Origin: JACQFV01 sp964593585
GTDB taxonomy: Bacteria > Zixibacteria > MSB-5A5 > WJJR01
NCBI GenBank assembly: GCA_964593585.1
Contig: CAZQIZ010000016.1
Location: 1-64,000 of the forward strand
Direction: 5' to 3'
DNA: 64,000 nt
Shown: piece after piece, positions 50,240 to 59,053 of the stretch
How the letters are laid out: every line of letters begins with the position of its first letter
Numbering within the stretch: position 1 is the first letter of the stretch
Notes under the pieces: generated by a model
The model's input: only the letters and a program-made list of their open reading frames with translations
Database searches by the model: none
Told to the model about the DNA's origin: nothing
Position numbers and translations under genes: made by a program

Positions 50240-50495
50240 GACCGCCTCCTGCGACGCCGATTTGCGGCGTTTCAGTAACTAGAACGCGCCACCGCCACGC
50301 CGGTAAACAGCGACCCGGGCCAAACGAGACCGACATGAAGCGGTTGTGGGGGGATCATCAGCGGACGGTCTTGTCGTGCAGCGGGCATCTGCCGATATCC
50401 GCATGTAATGAGAAGTGGATTCCTCCCCGCCTGCGAAGAACACGGATGACCTGCCGTCGCTGGGACGTCGGAGTGGATCAACGCGTCGGTGCGAT

Positions 50496-51218
50496 TCAGC
50501 GGACTTCGCGACGGGAAAAGAAAGCGGCGATCTTTTTGGCGCGCTTTGGGCCGATGCCGTCGACTTTGGTCAGGTCCTGGGCGTTGGCGGCAAAGACGCC
50601 GCGCAGGGAGCCGAAGCGCTTCAACAGGGCGCGGGCAGTGACCGGCCCAATCTCGGGTATCATGCGGACAATCTGCTCGGTGGCGCTGCCGGGATCGACT
50701 GGGGAGGCGCCATTTCCGTTGCCGTTGCCGTTGCTCACATTGTGCTCGGCCACGTCCTGGGCGGGGGCGGCAGGAACCGCCGGCGCCGCCGGCACCGCTT
50801 CGAGCGTCACGCCCATGCCGTTTTGCAGTTGATTGACCATGGCGTAGATGAGATCGGCCGAGTCCTTGGGGTCGCTGGCGAAGAGGACCGGCACGCGGTT
50901 GTGAACCGCGACGAAGGCGAGCGCGCCGCGGAAAGCGGCGGTGGAGACGGTGCGTTCGCCGTTTTCGACACCCTCCACGATCAGGACGGGTTCACTGACG
51001 GCGCGCTTCAATTCGGTGATGCGGCGAAAGATGGTCTTGTCGGCGATCCACCGGGTGAATTCGGCGCGCGAGAGATGCTGGATGACGCAGGCGCCGCTGA
51101 CGGCGTAGGTCCCCGCCGGCAAATTGGCGGGAGTGACCTGGACGCCGCGCTCGCTGAGTTGTTGCGCCACCGGCGATGCGGCCGAGAGGGTCTCGGCCAT
51201 TATGGATAGCTGTCTCAC
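50496..51218 (-). CDS. XPF/ERCC4-like protein with degenerate nuclease motif and tandem HhH
   Basis: A 240-residue homologue of archaeal-type XPF. The N-terminal 130 residues keep the ERCC4 fold (GVQVTPANLPAGTYAVSGAC, PVLIVEGVENGER, AFVAVHNRVPVLFASDPKDS), but the catalytic signature GDx(n)ERKxxxD is lost: Gly-Thr stands where Gly-Asp is expected and IQHLSRAEF replaces VERKxxxDF. After a Pro/Ala- and Asn/Gly-rich linker (about 136-170) comes an intact helix-hairpin-helix pair (about 185-235, IPEIGPVTARALLKRFGS and VDGIGPKRAKKI). It therefore looks like a DNA-junction-binding protein without nuclease activity. It starts at GTG 51218 with GAGG upstream. Confidence 0.8.
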   Translation of the reverse strand: MRQLSIMAETLSAASPVAQQLSERGVQVTPANLPAGTYAVSGACVIQHLSRAEFTRWIADKTIFRRITELKRAVSEPVLIVEGVENGERTVSTAAFRGALAFVAVHNRVPVLFASDPKDSADLIYAMVNQLQNGMGVTLEAVPAAPAVPAAPAQDVAEHNVSNGNGNGNGASPVDPGSATEQIVRMIPEIGPVTARALLKRFGSLRGVFAANAQDLTKVDGIGPKRAKKIAAFFSRREVR

Positions 51219-51537
51219 GACATACCTCGAACTCTGGCGGATGTGCCCGGAAGACCGCTGAGGAACGGCCTACCTGTACAACGCACGGGACCGCGCAGGG
51301 TTTCCGCTCGTCTTGGTTTTTTTGCTTTCTGCCCGAGCGGCGCCGACCATCGGCGCGTCGCGCGAGAGAAAATCGGGTCACTTAAGCGGTTTGCGCAGGC
51401 CCCCCCCGGAGCCGGCGCGGCATGTACCTACACCAAAGACTGCGTTCAATGCGCGAACCGTCGATCCTCTTCCTCGTGTTGCATGCCCAATATAACGCGC
51501 GCGCCGCGAAAATCAAGGGGCATTCTGCCGGTCCGCG
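51219..51537. other. Intergenic region upstream of the XPF-like gene
   Basis: These 319 nt hold no convincing gene on either strand. The only recognisable element is a possible minus-strand promoter at 51489-51516. There is a run of C residues (51400-51408) but no repeats or hairpin with a T tract. Confidence 0.5.
51489..51516 (-). promoter_or_regulatory. Possible promoter for the XPF-like gene
   Basis: On the minus strand TTGATT (51516-51511), a 16-nt spacer and TATATT (51494-51489). Transcription would leave a leader of about 265 nt before the GTG at 51218. Confidence 0.35.
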
Positions 51538-52842
51538 TCAGGTCTTGCGCTCCTTCTTCCGTGCGGCCGGGAAGAGCACATTGTTGAGGATCAGCCGGTA
51601 GCCGCCTGAATTCTTGTGCAGCGCCAGCTCGGTCGGCGGGTCGTAAATCAGGTGTTGATAGTCTTCCGGATCATGTCCACCCAGAAAGGTAAAGGTTCCC
51701 TTGTCGAGGTTGCCGTGCAGGTAGCGGACCTCGTTTTGCCCCTCCGACTCGCCCAACAGAGTGACATACTTTTTCACCAGACTCTTCCGGAAGGCGGTTG
51801 TTTGTCCCATGAATCCACTGACCGCATCCTGGTGGCACTGCACCAGCATCGTCGGCACCGGGTCGAGCTTGGCGGAGAACTCAAACAGGGTGAAGACATC
51901 CCCCTCCGGGCCCAGACGCGAGGCGATCCGGTCGGGGGAGGTGTCGATGTCGGAGTGCGAGTATTCGAAGGCATCGAGCGACACGGTGAAGTCAGTGAAC
52001 GCCATGCAACGTGAGTAGTCCAGCCGCTGCTGGCAGTCGGGATCCGGCGGGTCGCCGTCGAATTGCTCCGGCACGATGTCGGTTTCAGAGGCCGCCAGGG
52101 CGATGTCGAGGGTCTCCGGCGCCGAGCACATGGCAAAGAGGAAACCGCCGCGCGAGACGTAGTCCTTGATGGCCAGTGCCACCGCCTTCTTGCAGTCGGG
52201 AACTCGGCGGAACCCCAGCCGCTGGGCGGTCTCCTCGCAGAGCTGGACGTCCTGGCGGTACCACAGTTCGTTGCGATAAGAACCGTAGAACTTGCCATAC
52301 TGGCCCGTGAAGTCCTCGTGGTGCAGATGCAGCCAGTCGTAGTGGTCCAGATCGCCGCGCAAGACTTCTTCGTCCCAGAGTTTGTCATAGTCGATCTGGG
52401 CGTAGTTGAGCACGAGCGTCACCGCATCGTCCCAGGGATCGTTGGTGGGGGGGACATAGATCGCAATCCGCGGCGCCTTCTCGAGGATGACCGATTCCAT
52501 GTTCTCCTGCTCGATGGTGGCGCGGATGTCGGATTCCTGGCCGGCATCGACCAGTTGGTAGGTCACGCCGCGCACGTCGCAGGTATCGAGGATTTCGCGG
52601 TAGACATTGGCCAGAAATGAGCCGCCGCGGTAGTTGAGCAGCCACTCGACCTTGATCCCGCGGGTCAGGCAATGGAAGGCCACGCCGTAGGCCTTGAGGT
52701 GGTTGGCCTGGCTGTTGTCCATCGGGATCAGCAGCATCTGCGCCGACGCCGACGAAGCGGCGCCCAGCCCGGCAAGGAGCAGGAATAAGACTGGCAGGAT
52801 CCACCGCACAGGGTGGATTGATCGGCGATGGGCCCGTCGCAT
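51538..52842 (-). CDS. Exported protein of the family usually mislabelled 'asparagine synthetase B'
   Basis: A 434-residue protein with a signal peptide (about 14-35) and the mature start AQMLLIPMDNSQANHLKAYG, followed by GIKVEWLLNYRGGSF, WDEEVLRGDLDHYDWLHLHHEDF and FLFAMCSAPETLDIALAA. These match a family common in Bacteroidetes and related phyla and often annotated as asparagine synthetase B. It lacks the N-terminal Cys of a glutaminase and any synthetase PPi motif, so that label should not be used. The fold around CSAPETLD suggests a GATase-like alpha/beta domain, and His/Asp clusters (HYDWLHLHHED) may bind metal. The end is basic (ARKKERKT). The start at 52842 is chosen for signal-peptide length; 52887 is possible. 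The DUF5683 gene lies upstream on the same strand. Confidence 0.75.
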   Translation of the reverse strand: MRRAHRRSIHPVRWILPVLFLLLAGLGAASSASAQMLLIPMDNSQANHLKAYGVAFHCLTRGIKVEWLLNYRGGSFLANVYREILDTCDVRGVTYQLVDAGQESDIRATIEQENMESVILEKAPRIAIYVPPTNDPWDDAVTLVLNYAQIDYDKLWDEEVLRGDLDHYDWLHLHHEDFTGQYGKFYGSYRNELWYRQDVQLCEETAQRLGFRRVPDCKKAVALAIKDYVSRGGFLFAMCSAPETLDIALAASETDIVPEQFDGDPPDPDCQQRLDYSRCMAFTDFTVSLDAFEYSHSDIDTSPDRIASRLGPEGDVFTLFEFSAKLDPVPTMLVQCHQDAVSGFMGQTTAFRKSLVKKYVTLLGESEGQNEVRYLHGNLDKGTFTFLGGHDPEDYQHLIYDPPTELALHKNSGGYRLILNNVLFPAARKKERKT

Positions 52843-52932
52843 CCGGTTTACTGCGCGATTGTCACGCGTCAGTTGTCTTATACGCATAGGTTCGGCAAAA
52901 GATGGGGTCGGGTGAGAGGAAACTTGCGGTCA

Positions 52933-53544
52933 TTAAAAGGTGATCGTCAATGCCAGCCGCCAGCCATCGTTGGACTGTCGGTCGCCCCAGAAGTCATCCC
53001 CGGCGTCCCGCGTCTCCTCCAGGGTGAGCAGATACCGGTCGGCATAAGCATCAAACATCGAAACGAAGACAGTGATCCCGGTCAGCCAGTAGAAATAATT
53101 GCGGCGGTCGCGGGCATGAGAGAAATCGGCCAGGTTGTCGGCGTCGCGGGCGCGTTCGCGCCAGATCAGGGCCTTGGTGATCCAATAGCTTTCGATGGCA
53201 AAGTAGACCGCCGCCTTCTGCTTTTTGCCGTTGGACCACTGCCCCCAACCGGGAAAGGCGACCGAGCGAAGCAACGCGCCGGTCGGCGAGGCGAAGAATC
53301 CCTGACGTTTGAGATGGCGACGGACCGCCATCACGGTGGCGGTGTCAACGGCCTGATCACCACGCAGCCGGAACTGCTCGCCTCCCGGATCGACGGAGCG
53401 GTGCAGAGTATCAACGGCTGGCGGCAGCGTATCTCTGGCCGGAGCGATGGCATCCTGGGCCAGACTTTCCACTGGCAGGTTTGCCAGCGCGAGCCCAAAG
53501 GCACACCCGATCCAACTCCATCGCGCCGTTGGCATGGGGGGCAA
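52933..53544 (-). CDS. DUF5683-family envelope protein
   Basis: A 203-residue protein: signal peptide (about 8-29), a Pro/Thr/Asp-rich linker, then a hydrophobic domain with the DUF5683 signature LLRSVAFPGWGQWSNGKKQKAA and a TM helix pair (AVYFAIESYW, YFYWLTGITVFVSMFDAYAD). The family is typical of the FCB group and lies in the cell envelope; its role is unknown. It is co-directional with the preceding family gene (90-nt gap), and such proteins often accompany outer-membrane or secretion functions. The ATG at 53544 begins the signal peptide. Confidence 0.8.
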   Translation of the reverse strand: MPPMPTARWSWIGCAFGLALANLPVESLAQDAIAPARDTLPPAVDTLHRSVDPGGEQFRLRGDQAVDTATVMAVRRHLKRQGFFASPTGALLRSVAFPGWGQWSNGKKQKAAVYFAIESYWITKALIWRERARDADNLADFSHARDRRNYFYWLTGITVFVSMFDAYADRYLLTLEETRDAGDDFWGDRQSNDGWRLALTITF

Positions 53545-53637
53545 TCTCCGAGATAACGGGCCAACTGTCCACGGGATAGTGAGTCTAGCCCCGGCTTAGC
53601 ATTGTACCCGGTCGGGAGGGCGGCGTATATTGGGCTC

Positions 53638-54411
53638 ATGTCGGAAATTACTCCCAGTCCGGAATTGGTGGACCGCATGCGCCGGGCGCAATCGGTCACA
53701 GTCGTGACCGGCGCCGGGGCATCGGCCGAAAGCGGCATCCCGACGTTTCGCGGTCCCGGAGGCCTGTGGCGGGAATTTCGCGCCGAGGATCTGGCCACCG
53801 CCGAGGCGTTCGAGCGCAACCCCAAGCTGGTGTGGGAGTGGTACATGTGGCGACGTGGGATTGTCGCTCGGGCCTCTCCCAATCCTGGCCATTATGCGTT
53901 GGCGGCACTGGAGGCGGCCAGCGACGATTTCACCGTGGTGACCCAGAATGTCGATGGTCTGCACGCCCGGGCCGGATCCCAGAACTTAGTCGAGATACAC
54001 GGCAACATCATGCGCAGCCGATGTCATGCCTGTGGCGCGCCGGCCGGGAACGCCGGCCTCGACGCCGATGGACAGTTGCCCATGTGCGACTGCGGTGGAA
54101 TGGTGCGTCCAGCGGTGGTCTGGTTTGGGGAACTTCTTCCGCCAGGGGCACTACAACGGGCAGGGCAGGCGGCGAGACGGGCGGATGTCTTTTTGTCCGT
54201 GGGCACTTCGTCCGCCGTATTCCCGGTCGCCGGATTGGCCGATATCGCACAACAGGCAGGAGCGTATCTGGTGGAGATCAATCCGGAAGCCACGGAGCGG
54301 TCCGACGGGTTCGATGAGATCCTCCGCGGTCCCTCGGGCGAAATCCTGCCCTTGATCTGCCGGGCGTTGGGCCTGAACATTGCACCCCCGTGCCCGGTTA
54401 CGCATTCATGA
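53638..54411 (+). CDS. cobB: NAD-dependent protein deacylase (sirtuin, class III)
   Basis: A 257-residue Sir2 enzyme: GAGASAESGIPTFRGPGG (NAD site), TQNVDGLHARAG, catalytic H121 in VEIHGN, and zinc ligands CHAC...CDCGG. Y69 and R72 (WYMWRR) correspond to the Tyr/Arg pair that gives SIRT5 and CobB preference for succinyl- or malonyl-lysine, so it is probably a desuccinylase as well as a deacetylase. The start at 53638 is chosen because the family begins close to the NAD motif. The ribosome-binding site is not obvious. Its stop overlaps the start of the TPR lipoprotein gene by 4 nt (ATGA). Confidence 0.93.
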   Translation: MSEITPSPELVDRMRRAQSVTVVTGAGASAESGIPTFRGPGGLWREFRAEDLATAEAFERNPKLVWEWYMWRRGIVARASPNPGHYALAALEAASDDFTVVTQNVDGLHARAGSQNLVEIHGNIMRSRCHACGAPAGNAGLDADGQLPMCDCGGMVRPAVVWFGELLPPGALQRAGQAARRADVFLSVGTSSAVFPVAGLADIAQQAGAYLVEINPEATERSDGFDEILRGPSGEILPLICRALGLNIAPPCPVTHS

Positions 54412-57179
54412 CGCCGATGTCCATTGCCGCCAACCGCCGCTTGATTCTGCGCCTGCTTCTGGTCGTCTGGACTGTGGGCAGCACGATGGGGTTGTCGGGG
54501 TGCGTGTACTGGAACACAATGTACAACGCCAAGAAGCTGTTCAAGAACGCGGAAAAGCAGAACAACCCGGAATTCGGCGGCACCAAGATGACCGCCAACC
54601 GTCGCCTCTACGAAGACGCGATCGCCAAGGCGGCAAAGGTGGTGCAGAAGCACCCGAAGAGCAAATACCACGATGATGCCCTCTTCCTCATCGGCGTCTC
54701 CTATTTCCGCATCGAGAACATTTCCAAGTCCGAAAGCGCTTTCCGCGAGCTGCTGGCGGTGCATCCGAAATCGGAGTTTGTCGAGGAGTCGCAACTGTAT
54801 CTGGCGCGTTGCCGGATGCAGTTGGGCGACGAGCAGGCGGCCTACCGGACCTTCACGGAGTTGGCATCCAACGCCCGCAAGCCCGAGTGGCGCGCCGAAG
54901 CCACCTTCCAGCGCGGACTGTATTTGTCGCAGATCGATTCGCACGATTCGGCGGTGGCGGCGTTTCAGTTGATCCTGGATCAGTATCCCCAATCGGCGCG
55001 CGCCAATGAGGCGCGTCTGCTGGCCGCGACCGAACTGCGCCAGCTCAAGCGGCCGCAGGATGCGATGGCCCTCTACCAGCCACTGACCAGCGACAAGGAG
55101 ATCGCACTGCGGTACCCGGCCCTAATCGGCTACGGCGAGGCGTGCTACGAGGCCGGGTTGGTCGATTCGGGGATCGCGATCTTCTCCGCCATGGCCGAGG
55201 ATGACGCCTACGTCGACTCGATCGGCACGATCCGTCTGCTCCTCGGGGACGGCCTCGAGCGGCAGGGCGATCTGGACGGGGCGTGGCGTCAGTACGAGCA
55301 GGTGGCGGCGGCGCTGGAGCGCACCCGCTGGTCGGCCGAGGCGTACTTCAACATGGCCGAGATCAAACAGTACAAGCACAATGATCTTGGGTCCGCCCAG
55401 GCCTACTACGACAAGGTCCGCGAAGAGTATGCCTCCGGCGATCTGTCGGCGCTGGCGCTGACACGTTCGGCCAACATCACCAAACTGGCCCAATTCCGTA
55501 AGTCGCTGGGCCGCGGGGAACTGACCAGTGCCACGACCGGCGATAGAACCGGCGTCTACGATCCGGAGAACCTGCCGCGGCTGGAACGGCTGCTGAAATC
55601 CTCGCCGTTGGAGGCGCGTCCCGCCGACTTTGTCCACTCGCGGGAACGTCAGAAGTTGATCGACGACTCGCTGGCGGCGTCGGCGCTGTTGACGGCCGCC
55701 GCCGATTCGGTCTCCGCCTATGGTCCGGCGACGCCGGACGAGTTCAAGAATCCGCTGGACGATCCCAATCGCTTCGGTCCGCCGACGCCGCCGGAGTTTG
55801 TCGGGCTTGGTGTCGGCGACACCACGGAAATCGAAACGGCCGGATCTGCCGACAGCGCCGGGACGGTCGTCGTGGTACCTGAAATCTATGGCCCGGTGGT
55901 CGATTCGCTGGAGATGCTGCAGAATCTCCGCGCCGAGGAACTGCTGGCGGTGGCGGTCTGGGAGGACATCGTGGCGGGCGACTCGCTCTATGGTCCGCCG
56001 TCACCGGCCGGTCTGTATGACTTCGGCGTCGGCGACGTGTTCGGCCCGGCGACCCCGACCGACATCCTGATGGGCCGTCTGGCATCGGCAGTCGTTGACA
56101 GCAGCGCCATCCGTGACCGGGAAATGCGCGCGGCGTTGCGCGCCGAGCGCGAGAAGACCTTCGCCGACATCTCGACCGCGGCAGAGACGCAAATGCAGCT
56201 GGCCGAGTTGTATCGGTTCGACCTGGGCTACCCCGATTCGGCGCTGGTGGAGTATTCCGGGATCGTGGATCGTTACCCCGGCACACCGTATGGCGCCCAG
56301 GCGCTCCTGGCGGCGGCCGATATCTATGAGTCCGAGTTCGCCGACACCGTGGCGGCACAGGCGCGGCTGCGCCGCATCCTGGCGGAGTATCCTTACACCG
56401 ACTATGCCGGCGACGCCATCGCGCGACTGGCTTTGAAGGGAACCGACGCCGACACGGCGCACCCGGCCAAGGCCTACAGCGCCGCCGAGGATTTGTATCT
56501 CGTCGAGAACCGTCCGGGGGATGCCATCGACGCCTTCCGGGCGTTTGTCGAGAAGTATCCATACTCCCGACTGGTCCCGCGGGCCGAGTATGCCATTGCG
56601 GTGTTGACCGACCGCTACTTCCCGCGAGAGGACTCCTCGGTCATCTGGGCCTACCAGGAGATCGCTTCGACCTACGCGCAGACGGAACTGGCGGTGGCGG
56701 CCACGCAGCGCTTGACACCGACAGTGCCGCGCCCGCGTCCCCGTTCGGCGCCCGCTCCGAAAAAGGAGGAAGCGATCCCAGCCCAGGCTGGCGGGGCCTC
56801 CGCGGTTGACAGCGCCGAATCGAAGGCAACCGAGCTGCCGCGCGCGCCGCGTCCGAAGTTTGCCGGCCAAGTCGAGTTCCCCTCCGCTGATGTCGGAGTG
56901 ATCACTCGTGAGGTGGTGGTGGTCTATCGCATCGTGATTGACTATTCGGGGCGGATTTCCGAGTATGAGTTGATCCAGAAGTCGCCATCGGAGGATCTGA
57001 ACGAGGCGACGCGGCGGGCGATCATGCAGACCACGTTTGACCCTGATTCGATCCCGGTGGAATCGTTGAACATTCCGTACCGTTACGAGATGCGTATCAC
57101 GCCGCCGGCGCCCGACCCCGACGAGCTCGACTGGTACAACCGCACCGGAGGACAGCCGCAGATACCCGGCCAACCGTGA
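54408..57179 (+). CDS. Large TPR lipoprotein with YGP/FGP repeats and TonB-like C-terminus
   Basis: A 923-residue lipoprotein: lipobox GLSGC (Cys about residue 31) after a signal peptide starting MTPMSIA. Residues about 60-390 are TPR/BamD-like helical repeats (KHPKSKYHDDALFLIGVSYF, YPQSARANEARLLAATEL). A central region (about 437-548) has four copies of a (Y/F)GP(A/P)(T/S)P motif. More TPR repeats follow (about 585-760, YPDSALVEYSGIVDRYPG), then a Pro/Ala linker and a C-terminal TonB-like domain (about 815-910, VVVVYRIVIDYSGRISEYEL, ATRRAIMQTTFDPD). It resembles BamD/YbgF-type envelope assembly scaffolds. It overlaps the sirtuin gene by 4 nt and pyrK by 4 nt. Confidence 0.85.
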   Translation: MTPMSIAANRRLILRLLLVVWTVGSTMGLSGCVYWNTMYNAKKLFKNAEKQNNPEFGGTKMTANRRLYEDAIAKAAKVVQKHPKSKYHDDALFLIGVSYFRIENISKSESAFRELLAVHPKSEFVEESQLYLARCRMQLGDEQAAYRTFTELASNARKPEWRAEATFQRGLYLSQIDSHDSAVAAFQLILDQYPQSARANEARLLAATELRQLKRPQDAMALYQPLTSDKEIALRYPALIGYGEACYEAGLVDSGIAIFSAMAEDDAYVDSIGTIRLLLGDGLERQGDLDGAWRQYEQVAAALERTRWSAEAYFNMAEIKQYKHNDLGSAQAYYDKVREEYASGDLSALALTRSANITKLAQFRKSLGRGELTSATTGDRTGVYDPENLPRLERLLKSSPLEARPADFVHSRERQKLIDDSLAASALLTAAADSVSAYGPATPDEFKNPLDDPNRFGPPTPPEFVGLGVGDTTEIETAGSADSAGTVVVVPEIYGPVVDSLEMLQNLRAEELLAVAVWEDIVAGDSLYGPPSPAGLYDFGVGDVFGPATPTDILMGRLASAVVDSSAIRDREMRAALRAEREKTFADISTAAETQMQLAELYRFDLGYPDSALVEYSGIVDRYPGTPYGAQALLAAADIYESEFADTVAAQARLRRILAEYPYTDYAGDAIARLALKGTDADTAHPAKAYSAAEDLYLVENRPGDAIDAFRAFVEKYPYSRLVPRAEYAIAVLTDRYFPREDSSVIWAYQEIASTYAQTELAVAATQRLTPTVPRPRPRSAPAPKKEEAIPAQAGGASAVDSAESKATELPRAPRPKFAGQVEFPSADVGVITREVVVVYRIVIDYSGRISEYELIQKSPSEDLNEATRRAIMQTTFDPDSIPVESLNIPYRYEMRITPPAPDPDELDWYNRTGGQPQIPGQP

Positions 57180-57988
57180 AGCACCGACTGACCTCGACGC
57201 TTGTCTGGACCCGACGAGTCGGGCCCAACATCTTTCACCAGCGCTTCCATCAACCTACGATTGCCCGCGCGGCAAAGGCGGGGCAATTTGTCCATATTCT
57301 GCCCGCCAATGACCTCCTGTTCCGTCGCGCCTTCTCGATCTACGCCGCCGATGCGAAGGCGGGCACGTACGATGTCCTGCATCAAGTGCTTGGCGCCGGG
57401 ACACGGTCGTTGGCCAACGATCCGGTGGGGTCCGAACTTGACACGCTGGGGCCGCTGGGGAATCGTTTCACGCCGCCGCCATCGGGATGCACGGCGGTGC
57501 TGGTGGGCGGCGGATTGGGGATGGCGCCATTGCGACTGTGGGCGTTGGAGCAACTGCGGCAATCATCGCGGCGGAAGTCCACGCCCACGCCGGTGATGAT
57601 TCTGGGCGTGCGCACCAAAGCGCAGGCGGTGGCGCCTTATCAATTGGCGCAACATGGTCTGCGGCCGGTGTGGGCCAGCGATGACGGCAGCAAGGGATTC
57701 CATGGCACGGCGGTGGCGTTGTTCGATCACCTCGTGCAGAGCGGCAAACTGGACGCCTCCCGGATCGCGGTCTACGGTTGCGGACCGGAACCGATGATGA
57801 GCGCACTGGCCAACGTCTGCGCCATGCACCAAACCTACTGCGAGGTCTCGCTGGAACGCTCGATGCCGTGCGGATACGGCGTCTGTATGGGGTGTGTGGT
57901 GCAGGGCCGGGACCGGTCCGGGTATGAGACGTTTCGTCGGGTCTGCCGGGATGGACCGGTCTTCGACGCGTCGACGATTATTTTCTGA
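57176..57988 (+). CDS. pyrK: Dihydroorotate dehydrogenase electron-transfer subunit
   Basis: A 270-residue FAD/[2Fe-2S] protein that passes electrons from PyrD to NAD+ in pyrimidine synthesis. An FNR-like FAD domain (RRAFSIYAAD), the nucleotide-binding motif VLVGGGLGMAPLRL, YGCGPEPMM, and the cluster Cys C232, C237, C240 and C257 (PCGYGVCMGC). It starts at GTG 57176, overlapping the lipoprotein stop by 4 nt, and overlaps the pyrD start by 1 nt. Being joined with pyrD confirms the type 1B enzyme. Confidence 0.93.
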   Translation: MKHRLTSTLVWTRRVGPNIFHQRFHQPTIARAAKAGQFVHILPANDLLFRRAFSIYAADAKAGTYDVLHQVLGAGTRSLANDPVGSELDTLGPLGNRFTPPPSGCTAVLVGGGLGMAPLRLWALEQLRQSSRRKSTPTPVMILGVRTKAQAVAPYQLAQHGLRPVWASDDGSKGFHGTAVALFDHLVQSGKLDASRIAVYGCGPEPMMSALANVCAMHQTYCEVSLERSMPCGYGVCMGCVVQGRDRSGYETFRRVCRDGPVFDASTIIF

Positions 57989-58932
57989 TGAAGCCCAAAG
58001 CGACCAAAGCACCCAACGCACCCACGGTTGATCTGTCCGTCGAGATCGCCGGGTTGCGTTTTGCCACGCCGATCTGGACCGCCTCCGGCACCGCCGGCGT
58101 GGGCGAAGAGGTGGCGGAGTGGTGCGACACGGCGCGTCTGGGAGCGATGGTGACCAAGTCGGTGTCGCTGGAGGCGCGGTCGGGGCACCCGTATCCCCGC
58201 ACCTGCGAGACCACCGGTGGCATGCTCAACGCCATTGGCCTGCAGAACAAGGGTGTCGATGATTTCATTCGCGACGAACTGCCGCGGCTGCGCGCGATGG
58301 CAACGCGCGTGGTGGTCAACATTGTCGGGCACACACAGGATGATTACGTCGGCATGGCGCGGCGCCTGGCGCAGGAAAGCGGGATCGACATGCTTGAGCT
58401 CAATCTCTCCTGCCCGAATGTCGCCCGCGGCATCGACAACGGTTCCGATCCGGCCTGGGTCGAGGAGTGCGTGGGCAAGGTGCGCGCCGCCACCCGCACG
58501 CCCGTGGTGGTGAAAGTGACGCCCAATACCAACGACATCGCATCGCTGGCGCGCGCGGCCGAGCGGGGCGGGGCCGACGCGATCTCGGCCATCAACACGC
58601 TGGTCGGCATGTCGGTCAACTACAACACATTCAAGCCGCGGCTGTCGAATGTCACCGGCGGGCTCTCCGGTCCGGCGATCAAGCCCGTGGCGCTGGCCTG
58701 TGTCCATCAGATCGTGCGCGCGGTGAAGATTCCGGTGATCGGCATCGGCGGGATTGCCTCGGGCACCGACGCCGCCGAATTCCTGATTGTCGGCGCGCGC
58801 GCGGTGCAGGTGGGCACCGCCAATTTCCGTATGCCCGATGCGCCGATCCGCGTGGCCGACGAGCTGGCCGCCTATCTGACCGCCAAGGGCATCAACCGGG
58901 CCACCGACCTGATCGGCAGACTCTCGCTCTGA
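57988..58932 (+). CDS. pyrD: Dihydroorotate dehydrogenase, catalytic subunit (type 1B)
   Basis: A 314-residue FMN TIM barrel that oxidises dihydroorotate to orotate. The catalytic Cys142 is in LNLSCPNV, the class 1B choice (class 2 uses Ser), and NAIGLQNKGVDDF, VKVTPNTNDI, INTLVGMSV, GIGGIASGTDAAEF and VGTANF are all in place. The partner PyrK is directly upstream with a 1-nt overlap (TGATG). A small hairpin (58950-58970) follows, without a T tract. Confidence 0.95.
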   Translation: MKPKATKAPNAPTVDLSVEIAGLRFATPIWTASGTAGVGEEVAEWCDTARLGAMVTKSVSLEARSGHPYPRTCETTGGMLNAIGLQNKGVDDFIRDELPRLRAMATRVVVNIVGHTQDDYVGMARRLAQESGIDMLELNLSCPNVARGIDNGSDPAWVEECVGKVRAATRTPVVVKVTPNTNDIASLARAAERGGADAISAINTLVGMSVNYNTFKPRLSNVTGGLSGPAIKPVALACVHQIVRAVKIPVIGIGGIASGTDAAEFLIVGARAVQVGTANFRMPDAPIRVADELAAYLTAKGINRATDLIGRLSL

Positions 58933-59053
58933 TCCGCTCCGGCCTTTCCCCTGCTGAAACCTTTTGCAGGTCCCCCCGTAGTAGTCTGGATGTCAGCCCG
59001 CGGCGCCACGGCGGCCGTGGTTACACCGGACAAATGCATTCGGGGAGTCACCC

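Noticed and set aside
51538..52842. Asparagine synthetase B
   Set aside because: No N-terminal nucleophilic Cys, no ATP pyrophosphatase motif, and a signal peptide is present; the name is a propagated database error for this family.
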